Shown here: in pieces, positions 45,202-53,820 of the stretch
How positions within the stretch are numbered: position 1 is the stretch's first letter
Layout of the letters: each line of letters opens with the position of its first letter
Program-made: the position numbers and the translations under genes
The notes under the pieces: model-generated
The model's database searches: none
What the model was told of the DNA's origin: nothing
Seen by the model: the letters and a program-made list of their open reading frames with translations, nothing else
NCBI RefSeq assembly: GCF_013033965.1
Contig: NZ_WQFE01000001.1
Coordinates: forward strand, 310,001 to 374,000
DNA length: 64,000 nucleotides
Direction of reading: 5' to 3'
DNA from: Ruegeria atlantica
Lineage (GTDB): Bacteria > Pseudomonadota > Alphaproteobacteria > Rhodobacterales > Rhodobacteraceae

Positions 45202-46196
45202 TGAGGGACGCTATGACCACGCAAGATGGCCTGCTGATTGTGGGCGAAGACCTGTGCGAACAGCTGGTGGGCCGCCAACAAGCCTTTGATGCGGTTCAAT
45301 CCGTGTTCGGCGCGATGGCCAGTGGCGGGGCTTGGAACTTTCCGGTTGTTCGCGAAGCGTTGGGTTATGCCGATGCTCTGTATGGATTCAAATCCGGTTT
45401 CGACCGGGATGGGCAAGTACTGGGTGTGAAGTCAGGCGGCTATTGGCCGGGCAACGCCGAACAAGGTCTGACCAATCACCAATCCACGGTATTCCTGTTC
45501 GATCCCGATACCGGGCGGTTGTCTGCACTGGTGGGCGGCAACTATCTGACGGCGGTGCGGACAGCTGCGTCTTCGGCGGTTTCCATCGCACACCTTGCCC
45601 GGAAGGATGCCAAGGTGCTGGGTATGGTTGGCGCCGGACATCAGTCGGCATTTCAGTTGCGCGCGGCCGTTGAACAACGCGACTTTGAAAAGGTCGTCGC
45701 CTGGAATCCACACCCCGACATGCTGCCCCGTCTGGCGGCAATTGCCGAGGAAATCGGGCTGGAATTTGAGGCCGTCAGTCAGCAGGAACTGGGGGCTCAG
45801 GCGGATGTCATCATCACGATCACTTCGGCATTCGAGCCGCTGCTGATGAAAGACTGGATCAAGCCCGGCACACATCTGGCTTGCATGGGCACAGACACGA
45901 AAGGCAAGATGGAGGTCGATCCCGCTCTGGTTGCTTCGGCGACTGTCTTCACCGACGAGGTCGCCCAATCTGTGACAATTGGGGAGGCGCAGCACGCCAT
46001 GGAAAGTGGCGCTTTGACCGAAACACAGATCAATCCGATTGGTGCAGTCATCAACGGCGATCACCCCGGGCGGACCAGTGCTGACGAGGTCACCCTGTTC
46101 GATGGAACCGGTGTGGGTCTGCAGGACCTTGCGGTCGCATCCGTCGCCGCGCAGTTGGCCGATAAAGCCGGGTTAGCCCAGCGCGCAGCCCTTTGA
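45201..46196 (+). CDS. bhcD: Iminosuccinate reductase
   Basis: A 331-residue member of the ornithine cyclodeaminase/mu-crystallin family. BhcD reduces iminosuccinate with NADH to L-aspartate, regenerating the amino donor for BhcA. The Rossmann motif VLGMVGAGHQSAFQL is near residue 138 and the substrate-binding Arg/Lys region GFKSGFDRDG and GGNYLTAVRTAA near 65 and 115. Start 45201 (TGATG overlap with bhcC, preceded by GGGAAGG) is chosen; ATG 45213, preceded by GAGGG, is almost as good. A hairpin at 46204 ends the operon. Confidence 0.91.
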   Translation: MRDAMTTQDGLLIVGEDLCEQLVGRQQAFDAVQSVFGAMASGGAWNFPVVREALGYADALYGFKSGFDRDGQVLGVKSGGYWPGNAEQGLTNHQSTVFLFDPDTGRLSALVGGNYLTAVRTAASSAVSIAHLARKDAKVLGMVGAGHQSAFQLRAAVEQRDFEKVVAWNPHPDMLPRLAAIAEEIGLEFEAVSQQELGAQADVIITITSAFEPLLMKDWIKPGTHLACMGTDTKGKMEVDPALVASATVFTDEVAQSVTIGEAQHAMESGALTETQINPIGAVINGDHPGRTSADEVTLFDGTGVGLQDLAVASVAAQLADKAGLAQRAAL

Positions 46197-46203
46197 AACG
46201 AAA

Positions 46204-46229
46204 AAGCGCGCCTCAATCGGGGCGCGCTT
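46204..46229. terminator. Bidirectional terminator between bhcD and suhB
   Basis: AAGCGCGCC (46204-46212) pairs with GGCGCGCTT (46221-46229). The A-run before it gives a TTTTT tract on the minus strand, so it is strongest for the leftward suhB-like gene. Confidence 0.8.
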
Positions 46230-46251
46230 GCTTACCAGACTTGCGGTGCAA

Positions 46252-47037
46252 TCAGCCTCGGATCACCTTGGAGAACTGGTCAAAGATCGGTTCGTTCGAA
46301 CAGATCACCTCACCATCCTCCAGCACATTGCCTTCAGGGTTAAGCGCCTGAACCAAACCGCCTGCTTCCTTGACGATAATGATCCCGGCGGCCATATCCC
46401 ATGCGTTCAGGCGGCGTTCCCAGAACCCTTCGTAGCGGCCAGCCGCCACATAGGCCATGTCCAATGCGGCTGCACCCCAGCGGCGCACACCGGCACAGGC
46501 TGGCATTAGGCGCGCCAGATCCTGCAAAGTCGCAGGCAGGTCCGAACGGCCACCAAAAGGCAGACCAGTTGAGAAGATCGACTCGATCATGCGGTGGCGC
46601 CCTGAAACACGGATACGGGTATCATTCATCCACGCACCCTCGCCTTTTTCGGCAAAAAACATCTCGTCCTTGGCAGCGTCATAGATCACACCGGCGACGA
46701 TCTTGCCCTTGTGTTCCAGCGCGATCGAGATTGCCCAGTGCGGCAGGCCGTGCAGGAAATTCGTGGTGCCATCCAGCGGATCGACGATCCAGCGGCGGGT
46801 CGGATCTTCGCCCTCAATCACACCACCCTCTTCGGCCAGCCAGCCATAGGTCGGGCGCGCGCCCAGCAGTTCTTCTTTCAGGATCGCCTCGGCGGCGATA
46901 TCGGCCTTGGAGACAAAGTCACCGGCGCCTTTCATCGACACCTGCAGGTTTTCGACTTCACGAAAATCCTTGACCAAAGAACGCCCCGCCCTTCGCGCGG
47001 CTTTGATCATGATGTTGAGGTTTGCACTGCCAACCAT
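46252..47037 (-). CDS. suhB: Inositol monophosphatase family protein
   Basis: A 261-residue magnesium-dependent phosphatase of the SuhB/IMPase family, cytoplasmic. Metal and catalytic motifs are visible: GWLAEEGG (near 65), WIVDPLDGTTNF (near 84) and LNAWDMAAGIIIV (near 210). SuhB-type proteins dephosphorylate inositol-1-phosphate and related sugar phosphates, and in E. coli also associate with the rRNA antitermination complex. It converges on bhcD and is probably monocistronic; about 95 bases separate it from the LysR gene stop upstream. Confidence 0.9.
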   Translation of the reverse strand: MVGSANLNIMIKAARRAGRSLVKDFREVENLQVSMKGAGDFVSKADIAAEAILKEELLGARPTYGWLAEEGGVIEGEDPTRRWIVDPLDGTTNFLHGLPHWAISIALEHKGKIVAGVIYDAAKDEMFFAEKGEGAWMNDTRIRVSGRHRMIESIFSTGLPFGGRSDLPATLQDLARLMPACAGVRRWGAAALDMAYVAAGRYEGFWERRLNAWDMAAGIIIVKEAGGLVQALNPEGNVLEDGEVICSNEPIFDQFSKVIRG

Positions 47038-47133
47038 TGTCCAAAGGCTCCTGTCCGGTCAAACCGCGCGTATACTGATGCAATGCGCCCTTGCCAAGAG
47101 GAATGATGCGCATAGCGGACCCGCGTTTTGCGC

Positions 47134-48054
47134 CTATTGCTGTTGCAGCTTGCGCGCCTCGGTTCCGGCCAGTTGAATCAGCTCTTGCACAAACGGTTTT
47201 TCAAGGTCCTCGGTGCGCACGGCGGCGTAGAGCCTGCGGGTGATGCCATCCTTGGTTAGCGGTCGTGTTACATAGTCGGAATTGTACTTCACCTCGCGCA
47301 CAACCCAATCGGGCAGAACAGAAATGCCGCGGTTCGACGCGACCAACAATAAGATCACCGCAGTCAGTTCAACCTGCCGGATCGCCGCCGGTTCGACCCG
47401 AGCGGGGATAAGCAACTGGCTGAACACGTCCAACCGGGTGCGTTCTACCGGGTACGTGATCAGGGTCTGCCCACGAAAATCCTCTGCCTCGATGAACCCT
47501 TTTTGTGCCAGCGGGTGGGATGAGGCGGCGACAAAGACGGCGTCATAGTCAAACAGCTCAATGAACTCGATGCCCGGCAGATCTTCTGGATCGGACGAAA
47601 CGACCAGATCGACCTCTTCTTTCTGCAACGCGGGCAATGCGCCGAATGCCAAACCCGGGCGGATATCGACATCCACATCGCTCCACGACTTCCGGAAGGA
47701 TTCAAGCACCGGGAACAGCCATTCGAAACAGGCGTGGCATTCGATTGCGATATGCATGCGTCCAGTCCGTCCATCCCGAAGCGACGAGAATTCCTGTTGT
47801 GTGGCCTCGACTTGCGGCAAAATCTGTTCGGCCAAACGCAGCAGGCGCAAACCCGCAGCCGACAGCTTCATCGGCTTCGAACGGCGCAGGAACAGTTCCA
47901 CCCCCGCTTGATCCTCAAGGCCCTTTATCTGGTGGCTCAGAGCCGATTGGGTGATATTCAATTGATCCGCCGCACGGGCCAACCCACCGCATTCGTGGAT
48001 CGCTTTGATCGTGCGCAGGTGGCGGAATTCGATGTGCATTGCAGTGATACTCAT
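47134..48054 (-). CDS. metR: LysR-family regulator, probable MetR
   Basis: A 306-residue LysR-type regulator: N-terminal helix-turn-helix (about 8-66, GGLARAADQLNITQSALSHQ) and effector-binding domain (about 95-300). It is divergent from metF with about 80 bases between starts. MetR, which responds to homocysteine, controls metE, metH and metF in many proteobacteria, and the residues HIAIECHACFEWL are typical of MetR. The start could also be the inner ATG at 48039. The likely operator is the TGAG-5-CTCA repeat at 48072-48084. Confidence 0.8.
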   Translation of the reverse strand: MSITAMHIEFRHLRTIKAIHECGGLARAADQLNITQSALSHQIKGLEDQAGVELFLRRSKPMKLSAAGLRLLRLAEQILPQVEATQQEFSSLRDGRTGRMHIAIECHACFEWLFPVLESFRKSWSDVDVDIRPGLAFGALPALQKEEVDLVVSSDPEDLPGIEFIELFDYDAVFVAASSHPLAQKGFIEAEDFRGQTLITYPVERTRLDVFSQLLIPARVEPAAIRQVELTAVILLLVASNRGISVLPDWVVREVKYNSDYVTRPLTKDGITRRLYAAVRTEDLEKPFVQELIQLAGTEARKLQQQ

Positions 48055-48071
48055 GTTGTTCTTGAATAATA

Positions 48072-48084
48072 TGAGTTTGTCTCA
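48072..48084. promoter_or_regulatory. LysR-type inverted repeat between metR and metF
   Basis: TGAG-TTTGT-CTCA, a short interrupted dyad of the size bound by LysR-type regulators, in the 79-base divergent intergenic region. It is not the classic TGAA-5-TTCA MetR box but is close to it. Confidence 0.4.
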
Positions 48085-48133
48085 CATTGCTTGAACTGGC
48101 ACAAGGTCCCTGCACCAACCAAATGAGGCCGTG

Positions 48134-49000
48134 ATGACCAAGCCAGAAATTTCATTCGAGTTCTTTCCGCCCAAGACGCTCGAAGCCTCGTTTCGTCTTT
48201 GGGACACTGTCCAGACACTGGCTCCGCTAGATCCACGCTTTGTCTCGGTCACATATGGTGCGGGCGGCACAACGCGGGAACTCACCCGTGATGCGGTGGC
48301 GACCCTTCACAAGTCCTCGGGCCTGCCGGTTGCCGCGCATTTGACATGCGTGGATGCCTCGCGCCAAGAAACGCTGGAAATCGCAGATACTTTCGCACGT
48401 GCAGGCGTGCAGGACATCGTAGCCCTGCGCGGTGATCCGCCCAGCGGTCAGGACCGGTTTGAGCCGCATCCCGATGGCTTTGCAAACTCAGTCGAACTGA
48501 TTTCCGCGCTGGCAGAGACCGAGATGTTCAGCATTCGCGTCGGAGCCTACCCTGACATTCACCCCGAAGCACGCAATGCTCGCACTGATATCGACTGGCT
48601 CAAGGCCAAGCTGGATGCAGGTGCGGACGAGGCCCTGACCCAGTTCTTTTTTGAGGCCGAGACGTTTTTCCGGTTCCGTGACGCCTGCGAAAAAGCAGGT
48701 ATCGACAAGCCCATCGTTCCCGGCATTCTGCCGATCGAGAATTGGAAAGGTGCCCGGAACTTTGCCAAACGCTGCGGTACGCGCATTCCCCATTGGGTCG
48801 AGCAAGCCTTTGAAAAGGCCGTGCGTGACGATCGTGAGGATTTGCTGGCCACCGCGCTCTGTACAGAGCTGTGCTCGGACCTGATCGAAGGTGGCGTGGA
48901 CAAGCTGCATTTCTACACGCTGAACCGGCCTGAATTGACGCGTGACGTGTGCTTTGCCCTTGGCATCACGCCCAAGGCTGAACTGCAGAACGTCGCGTGA
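48134..49000 (+). CDS. metF: 5,10-methylenetetrahydrofolate reductase
   Basis: FAD-dependent TIM-barrel enzyme, 288 residues, that reduces methylene-THF to methyl-THF for methionine synthesis. Typical motifs are SFEFFPPKT at the N-terminus, SVTYGAGGTTRE near 36, ALRGDPP near 100 and a C-terminal FYTLNRPELT. ATG 48134 follows GAGG; a GTG directly before it is also in frame. Control by the divergent LysR/MetR-like protein is likely. A perfect 10-bp inverted repeat lies downstream at 49047-49077. Confidence 0.94.
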   Translation: MTKPEISFEFFPPKTLEASFRLWDTVQTLAPLDPRFVSVTYGAGGTTRELTRDAVATLHKSSGLPVAAHLTCVDASRQETLEIADTFARAGVQDIVALRGDPPSGQDRFEPHPDGFANSVELISALAETEMFSIRVGAYPDIHPEARNARTDIDWLKAKLDAGADEALTQFFFEAETFFRFRDACEKAGIDKPIVPGILPIENWKGARNFAKRCGTRIPHWVEQAFEKAVRDDREDLLATALCTELCSDLIEGGVDKLHFYTLNRPELTRDVCFALGITPKAELQNVA

Positions 49001-49046
49001 AAAAACTCGCAAAACAACAGTAACCCTTTGCCACAAGATGCGCTGA

Positions 49047-49077
49047 GAACAATTGCCTCTTCCTGCTGCAATTGTTC
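49047..49077. repeat. Perfect 10-bp inverted repeat downstream of metF
   Basis: GAACAATTGC (49047-49056) and GCAATTGTTC (49068-49077) with an 11-base spacer. There is no T-run, so it is either a weak terminator or a protein-binding dyad upstream of the J-domain gene. Confidence 0.5.
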
Positions 49078-49171
49078 CCGCAGACACATCAATTTTGCGT
49101 GAAATTTGACAAATTTGCCGCCCTGTTCAAACTAGCGTCGTGACGTTTTTTTGTAATGAGTAAATTGGGTT

Positions 49172-49822
49172 ATGCAAACTGCAGAGAAGATCAAGGCCCG
49201 CACAGAAGCACTGTATGCTCTGGGGTTGGATCAAAACGCCAGTTCGGATGATATCAGAAGCGCTTGGCGGAACATTGCCTTCCACGGTCATCCAGACCAG
49301 GCACAGGGCGACAGTTCCGGCTTTACCCGCGCCAAGGATGCATACGATTTTTTGCGCAAAGAAGGGCTGGCGGGCAAAGGTGCTGGGTCCGGAAAACCCA
49401 GACGTCCGAAACTACGCCGTCGTATTCTTGCACTCGAGTCATCTGACATCAACGCATGCCGCGCCCTGCTGAACACAGCGTTGCCGAACCGATCGGACGA
49501 GGTCGAAGTCCCGGAGTCCGAGCTGTTGTGCAAGTCGGATCATGTACCTGATGCGGTCGGGTTCTTTGGGCGGCATTTGACGTTCTTTGTCTCAACCCCA
49601 GTGTTTGAAGGTGCAAACCGTGTGGCGTTGCCGACATCCGTTTTGGCATCCTCGCGCCAGACAGAGACCGAGGTACTCAATTTCCAATCAAACGACTCTG
49701 GCGGTGGCGAGGTTGTTGTGCCGGATGCGATCACGGCCCGCACGTTCCCAGGGGCCAAAAGCGTTCGAATTCGGTTCGACGCCGATCAGCAGATGCGAGA
49801 CGAATTCCAGTTGGCCCACTAA
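49172..49822 (+). CDS. J-domain protein of unknown role
   Basis: A 216-residue protein with an N-terminal J domain (about 10-65): HPD at residues 40-42 is the motif that stimulates the ATPase of DnaK-type chaperones. There is no Gly/Phe region, zinc-finger or DnaJ C-terminal domain, so it is a specialised co-chaperone, not DnaJ itself. After an Arg/Lys-rich patch (KPRRPKLRRRI, about 75-85) comes a domain of about 130 residues that I do not recognise; it probably binds the client. A hairpin at 49825 terminates it and its convergent neighbour. Confidence 0.75.
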   Translation: MQTAEKIKARTEALYALGLDQNASSDDIRSAWRNIAFHGHPDQAQGDSSGFTRAKDAYDFLRKEGLAGKGAGSGKPRRPKLRRRILALESSDINACRALLNTALPNRSDEVEVPESELLCKSDHVPDAVGFFGRHLTFFVSTPVFEGANRVALPTSVLASSRQTETEVLNFQSNDSGGGEVVVPDAITARTFPGAKSVRIRFDADQQMRDEFQLAH

Positions 49823-49824
49823 CA

Positions 49825-49851
49825 AAAGCCCGGCAAAATGCGCCGGGCTTT
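49825..49851. terminator. Bidirectional terminator between J-domain and YHS genes
   Basis: AAAGCCCGGC (49825-49834) pairs with GCCGGGCTTT (49842-49851). On the minus strand TTTTG follows, on the plus strand TTTG. Confidence 0.8.
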
Positions 49852-49869
49852 GACTTGGTGAGTGGCCAC

Positions 49870-50388
49870 TTAGTTCGAAATCGGGCCTTCCGAGGTAAAT
49901 TTCGGAATGACGCTGGAGGATGCGCCGTCGGATTCGATCCCCGGCCAGTTGCCTTCTGCGATATTGATGTTGCCTGGTACGTCTTCTTCCCAGAAGCCAA
50001 CCACAACATCCGTAATGTTCAGGTAAAGCTTATCATCCACGATGCGCCACAGGTTTGGGTTTGCAGGGACCTTACCGCCTTTCGACACACCATATGCGCA
50101 ATGCCCGTCATATTGCGGTGCGTAGAAGGCCGGGTTTTCCACAAACTTGTCGCGGTTCTCTTCTGAGGCGAATGCCCATGTGGCACCGTTGTATTCTGCA
50201 GTGATGTCCGCGCGGCCGCGCACAGCTTCGGGCTGCGACTGGCCAACCGCTACCTGATCCAGACTACGGTAAGCGACGACGTCGTAACCGGATACGGCGA
50301 AACCGGTGCCATCTACATATTGATCGCCAGCGAAGGCCGGAGCGGCAAGGGTCAGAGCCGCAGCTACTGTCAGGGCAAAACGTTTCAT
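49870..50388 (-). CDS. Exported YHS-domain protein
   Basis: A 172-residue protein with a Sec signal peptide (MKRFALTVAAALTLAAPAFA, cleavage near residue 20). The mature part begins GDQYVDGTGFAVSGYDVVAYRS, the start of the YHS-type domain, and ends in an acidic, Trp-containing region (VGFWEEDVPGNINIAEGNWPG). YHS domains are often linked to metal or heme proteins; function here is unknown. ATG 50388 is chosen because it begins a standard signal peptide; the longer frame from 50448 gives a polar, non-signal extension. Confidence 0.82.
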   Translation of the reverse strand: MKRFALTVAAALTLAAPAFAGDQYVDGTGFAVSGYDVVAYRSLDQVAVGQSQPEAVRGRADITAEYNGATWAFASEENRDKFVENPAFYAPQYDGHCAYGVSKGGKVPANPNLWRIVDDKLYLNITDVVVGFWEEDVPGNINIAEGNWPGIESDGASSSVIPKFTSEGPISN

Positions 50389-50639
50389 GGTGGTAAGTCC
50401 TTTTGTCCTCGGGGTTGTTGGTTTGCCCGAACGCGCGGGTCTGGACATACAATAGGTGATTCAGATCGCTTGCGAAGTCCCCCTAACGTCGCTGTGACGT
50501 TGAATGAGAATTCGTGAGATGCCGGGTGAGGATTGTTACAAAAAACGCTGCGCTCCGGGGGGTTGGACTCTGGGCTTTGCAACATTAGCTGTTGGAACGG
50601 ACGGACAATTCACCTGCACTTTGCGAAGAAAGGCAAGAA

Positions 50640-51518
50640 ATGAGCGAGCAACCGACCTATGAGCCCCCAAAGGTCTGGACATGGGACAGCCAGAACGGCG
50701 GCCAATTCGCCAACATCAATCGCCCAATCGCCGGCGCCACCCACGACAAGGACCTGCCGGTTGGACGGCACCCCCTGCAGCTTTATTCACTGGCCACCCC
50801 CAACGGCGTCAAAGTCACAGTGATGCTGGAGGAACTGCTGGCGCTGGGTCATGAAGGTGCCGAATACAACGCATGGCTGGTCAATATCGGCGAAGGCGAT
50901 CAGTTCAGCTCGGGCTTTGTCGGGGCGAATCCCAACTCGAAAATCCCTGCTCTTTGGGATCGCTCGGGCGATGAGCCGACGCGCGTCTTCGAAAGCGCGT
51001 CGATCCTGTTTCACCTGGCCGAGAAGTTTGGTGCGTTTTTGCCCGCGTCAGGGCCGGAGCGTACCGAAGTCATGAACTGGGTGTTCTGGCAGATGGGCAG
51101 CGCGCCTTATCTGGGCGGAGGCTTCGGCCATTTCTACGCCTACGCGCCCGAGAAATGGGAATATCCGATCAACCGCTTTGCGATGGAAGCCAAACGTCAA
51201 CTGGACGTTCTGGATCGCGAGCTGGCCGACAAGACCTATATCGCGGGCGAGGACTATACTATCGCCGACATGGCGATCTGGCCCTGGTATGGCCAGCTGG
51301 TTCTGGGCCGCCTGTACAGCGCCGCAGAATTCCTGGATGTTGAATCCTACAAAAATGTCATGCGGTGGGCCAAAACCATCGACGCCCGCCCGGCTGTTCA
51401 GCGCGGCCGTATGGTCAACCGCCCATTCGGTGAACCGCACACCCAACTGCACGAACGCCACGAGGCCAGCGATTTCGAAACCCGCACGCAGGACAAGCTG
51501 GAAGCGGCGGCAGAATAA
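50640..51518 (+). CDS. yghU: YghU-type glutathione S-transferase
   Basis: A 292-residue Nu-class glutathione transferase with disulfide-bond reductase and peroxidase activity in E. coli. It has the long N-terminal region typical of YghU (TWDSQNGGQFANINRPIAG near 15-33), the thioredoxin-like domain (LYSLATPNGVKVTVMLEE, Thr/Asn at the glutathione site) and the helical C-terminal domain with GEDYTIADMAIWPWYGQL. ATG 50640 follows AAAGGCAAGAA. It is preceded by 251 non-coding bases with no recognised element and ended by a good terminator. Confidence 0.92.
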   Translation: MSEQPTYEPPKVWTWDSQNGGQFANINRPIAGATHDKDLPVGRHPLQLYSLATPNGVKVTVMLEELLALGHEGAEYNAWLVNIGEGDQFSSGFVGANPNSKIPALWDRSGDEPTRVFESASILFHLAEKFGAFLPASGPERTEVMNWVFWQMGSAPYLGGGFGHFYAYAPEKWEYPINRFAMEAKRQLDVLDRELADKTYIAGEDYTIADMAIWPWYGQLVLGRLYSAAEFLDVESYKNVMRWAKTIDARPAVQRGRMVNRPFGEPHTQLHERHEASDFETRTQDKLEAAAE

Positions 51519-51528
51519 CCATGAAAGA

Positions 51529-51559
51529 CCCCGCTAGCCATTCGCTTGCGGGGCTTTTT
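51529..51559 (+). terminator. Rho-independent terminator after yghU
   Basis: CCCCGC-T-AGC pairs with GCT-T-GCGGGG (one internal mismatch) around a 5-base loop, followed by TTTTT at 51555-51559. Confidence 0.82.
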
Positions 51560-51560
51560 C

Positions 51561-52349
51561 CTACTTCAGAATCGGTGGCTTAGCCGGATCGCTGCCGGGT
51601 ATCGTCTGGGTGGCAACACGCGCCTCGGGCTGCGGCAGATCAAACCGCAAGCCGACCCGCGCCAACGAGGCAGCAGCCTGGTCGTGCGCGCCAAAAAAAC
51701 CAACATCCATTGCCCCTGCCTCGATCCCGGAAAACGTCAATGCCTCGGACGCGGCCTTGGCCAGCGCGGGCTCGGCCCCTTCGACAGCGCCTATGAACCC
51801 CAGCAAGTGGCCTGAACCGCCGGCTTCGGATTTCGTTCCGACCAGGTAAGCGGCCTCGGCCAATCCTATGGCTGTGGCAAGCTTAGCATCCAGCGCAGTC
51901 AAAAGATTGTCGGGCAGACCTGCAGGCGGCAAGAACTCTGCCAACCGTTGCTGAACCTCTTCCGGACCATGCTGCAAGGTTTCTGCCAACCAGCCCAGCG
52001 CCTCGGACGAGATCAGCATAGAGGACGGCGCGCTTTCAAGGTTGAGCCCCAGCCCGATCCCCTGCCCCGCCAGCATAGCGGACAGCACCCGGCCCGACAG
52101 CGCAACATAAGGAACGGGTCGTTCCGCAAAACGCGCCAACCGATCCTCTCTGTCAAAGGCAAGCACAAAGCGCCCATCGGCCACATCAAACAGCTCGGGC
52201 GAGACGTGTTCGCCCTGCGCTTCTTCGGTCAGCATCAGAAACAGCTCGCTGTCGGCAAGTCTTTCGAAGAACCGCAAGCGCGCGTTATCGTCTTGCGGGT
52301 CGGCAGCCATTGCGGCGTGGGCAGTGTCCAGGGCTGTGGTTTCAGTCAT
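51561..52349 (-). CDS. SseB-like family protein
   Basis: A 262-residue cytoplasmic protein whose N-terminal 120 residues resemble the SseB N-terminal domain (FFERLADSELFLMLTEEA and FVLAFDREDRLARFA), a fold found in putative enhanced-serine-sensitivity and secretion-associated proteins. The C-terminal half is Ala-rich and less conserved. The function is not known. It overlaps the upstream uracil-DNA glycosylase gene by 8 bases and so is probably translated from the same mRNA. Confidence 0.7.
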   Translation of the reverse strand: MTETTALDTAHAAMAADPQDDNARLRFFERLADSELFLMLTEEAQGEHVSPELFDVADGRFVLAFDREDRLARFAERPVPYVALSGRVLSAMLAGQGIGLGLNLESAPSSMLISSEALGWLAETLQHGPEEVQQRLAEFLPPAGLPDNLLTALDAKLATAIGLAEAAYLVGTKSEAGGSGHLLGFIGAVEGAEPALAKAASEALTFSGIEAGAMDVGFFGAHDQAAASLARVGLRFDLPQPEARVATQTIPGSDPAKPPILK

Positions 52350-52929
52350 TCAGAACCTCCTGCACCCGCGCACGCAGAACCGGCAGCAGGTCAGCTTGGA
52401 ACCACGGGTTTTTCTTCATCCATGCCGTATTCCTCCACGAAGGATGAGGCAAGGCAAAGACACGCGGCGCATGGTCTCGCCAATTGCGAACGGTTTCGGT
52501 TACCGAAGTTCGCGCATTCAGGTGGTATTTATGAGCGTGCCCGCCCACCAAAACAGTCAGGGGCGGTTCCCCCAGCACTCGCATGACCTTGTCGTGCCAA
52601 GTCTGTCCGCAAATAGGCGGCGGCGGCAAGTCTGCCTTGCGCGTATCGTAGCCCGGAAAACAAAAGGCCATCGGAACGATCGAAATCCGTGATCGGTCGT
52701 AGAACACGGCTTCATCCACGCCAAGCCAATCCCGCAACCGATCTCCGGACGGGTCGGTAAACGGCCGTCCCGAGGCATGTACCCGGGCACCAGGCGCCTG
52801 ACCGGCAATCAAAATCGGCGTTCCCGACTGAAACCAGACCACCGGGCGCGGCTGATGCGCGGTCTCTGTCGCGGCAAATCTTTCCGCGCAGATACGACAG
52901 GTTGAGATTTCTTTCTGAAGTGAATTCAT
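52342..52929 (-). CDS. Uracil-DNA glycosylase family protein with four Cys ([4Fe-4S] type)
   Basis: A 195-residue member of the uracil-DNA glycosylase superfamily, which removes uracil from DNA. The GQAPGARVHASGRPF segment (about 43-57) is motif A, and LPHPSWRN near 165 is the second motif. Cys at about 11, 14, 90 and 107 have the C-x2-C and C-x16-C spacing of the family 4/5 iron-sulfur enzymes. The GQAPG motif differs from the usual GEAPG (Gln for Glu), so substrate range may differ. The start is the ATG at 52929. It leads a two-gene operon with the SseB-like gene. Confidence 0.82.
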   Translation of the reverse strand: MNSLQKEISTCRICAERFAATETAHQPRPVVWFQSGTPILIAGQAPGARVHASGRPFTDPSGDRLRDWLGVDEAVFYDRSRISIVPMAFCFPGYDTRKADLPPPPICGQTWHDKVMRVLGEPPLTVLVGGHAHKYHLNARTSVTETVRNWRDHAPRVFALPHPSWRNTAWMKKNPWFQADLLPVLRARVQEVLND

Positions 52930-53160
52930 CAGATGGCAAGGTTTCCTGCATCAAATTGGTTGACGGTCACCCTGAAAGATAGTCAACGAAATGCGTGGGT
53001 CCAACCGATGGAAAAGTCACATTACCATCAGCATACTTGCCGATGCATTGATAATTACCGTCAAATTTCGACATAATGTGGCCCACATAAAATGCAGGAT
53101 AACAACCCGATTACCGGAACGTTCGGTACAATAAAACAAGGTACAAGCAGCAGGCCAAAA

Positions 53161-53820
53161 ATGCTTGAGTTTGAGAATGTCAGTAAGTCCTTCTGGACCG
53201 GGACACGCCGCAAGGTGATCCTGGACAGTGTCTCGTTCCGTGTGGAACTGGGGCGCTCGATTGGCATTCTTGCACCCAATGGAACCGGCAAGACCACACT
53301 GATTAACATGATGGCGGGGTTGGAAAAACCTGATGAGGGCGTGATTCGAAAGTCCTGCCGGGTGTCTTTTCCCATGGGCTTCACTGGAGGTGTCGCGAGT
53401 AAACTGTCCGCCTTGGAAAACGCGCGTTACGTCGCCAATATTTATGGGATGGACCCCGACTACGTAGAAGCCTACTGCAAGTGGTTGTGTGGATTGGGAG
53501 AGTATTTTGACCAGCCACTAGCCACTTATTCCAGCGGCATGAAAGCGCGCTTTACATTTGCTCTGATGTTGGCGCTGGATTTCGACATGTACCTGATTGA
53601 CGAAGGTATGCCGGCGTCGACGGACGTGGAATTCAACAGGAAGGCCGGTGATATCCTTCGGGAAAAACTGCGCACAACGACGATGGTGATCGTGTCGCAC
53701 AACCCCTCCGTGCTAGAGAAATTTGCGCAAGAGGCTGCCGTTTTGATGGATGGCCAGCTTTACATGTTCGACACCTTGGAAGAGGCAAAGCAGCTATATG
53801 ACTACCAAACCCAAGGCTAG
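53161..53820 (+). CDS. kpsT: Capsule polysaccharide ABC exporter ATPase (KpsT-like)
   Basis: A 219-residue ATPase, the exact length of E. coli KpsT, which with KpsM moves capsular polysaccharide across the inner membrane. Walker A is GTGKTT in LAPNGTGKTTLIN (near 43), the signature is YSSGMKARF (near 130), and Walker B is YLIDEGM. ATG 53161 gives MLEFENVSKSF as in KpsT; the in-frame ATG at 53092 adds 23 polar residues. No KpsM gene is in the window. The 3-prime end overlaps the next gene by 23 bases. Confidence 0.85.
   Translation: MLEFENVSKSFWTGTRRKVILDSVSFRVELGRSIGILAPNGTGKTTLINMMAGLEKPDEGVIRKSCRVSFPMGFTGGVASKLSALENARYVANIYGMDPDYVEAYCKWLCGLGEYFDQPLATYSSGMKARFTFALMLALDFDMYLIDEGMPASTDVEFNRKAGDILREKLRTTTMVIVSHNPSVLEKFAQEAAVLMDGQLYMFDTLEEAKQLYDYQTQG

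Noticed and set aside
48055..48133. SAM riboswitch in front of metF
   Set aside because: Only 79 bases separate it from the divergent LysR gene, with no conserved riboswitch fold; a LysR-type dyad explains the region better.
53092..53160. Longer KpsT form starting at ATG 53092
   Set aside because: It would add 23 polar residues before the conserved start and lacks a ribosome site; the 219-residue form from 53161 matches the family length.
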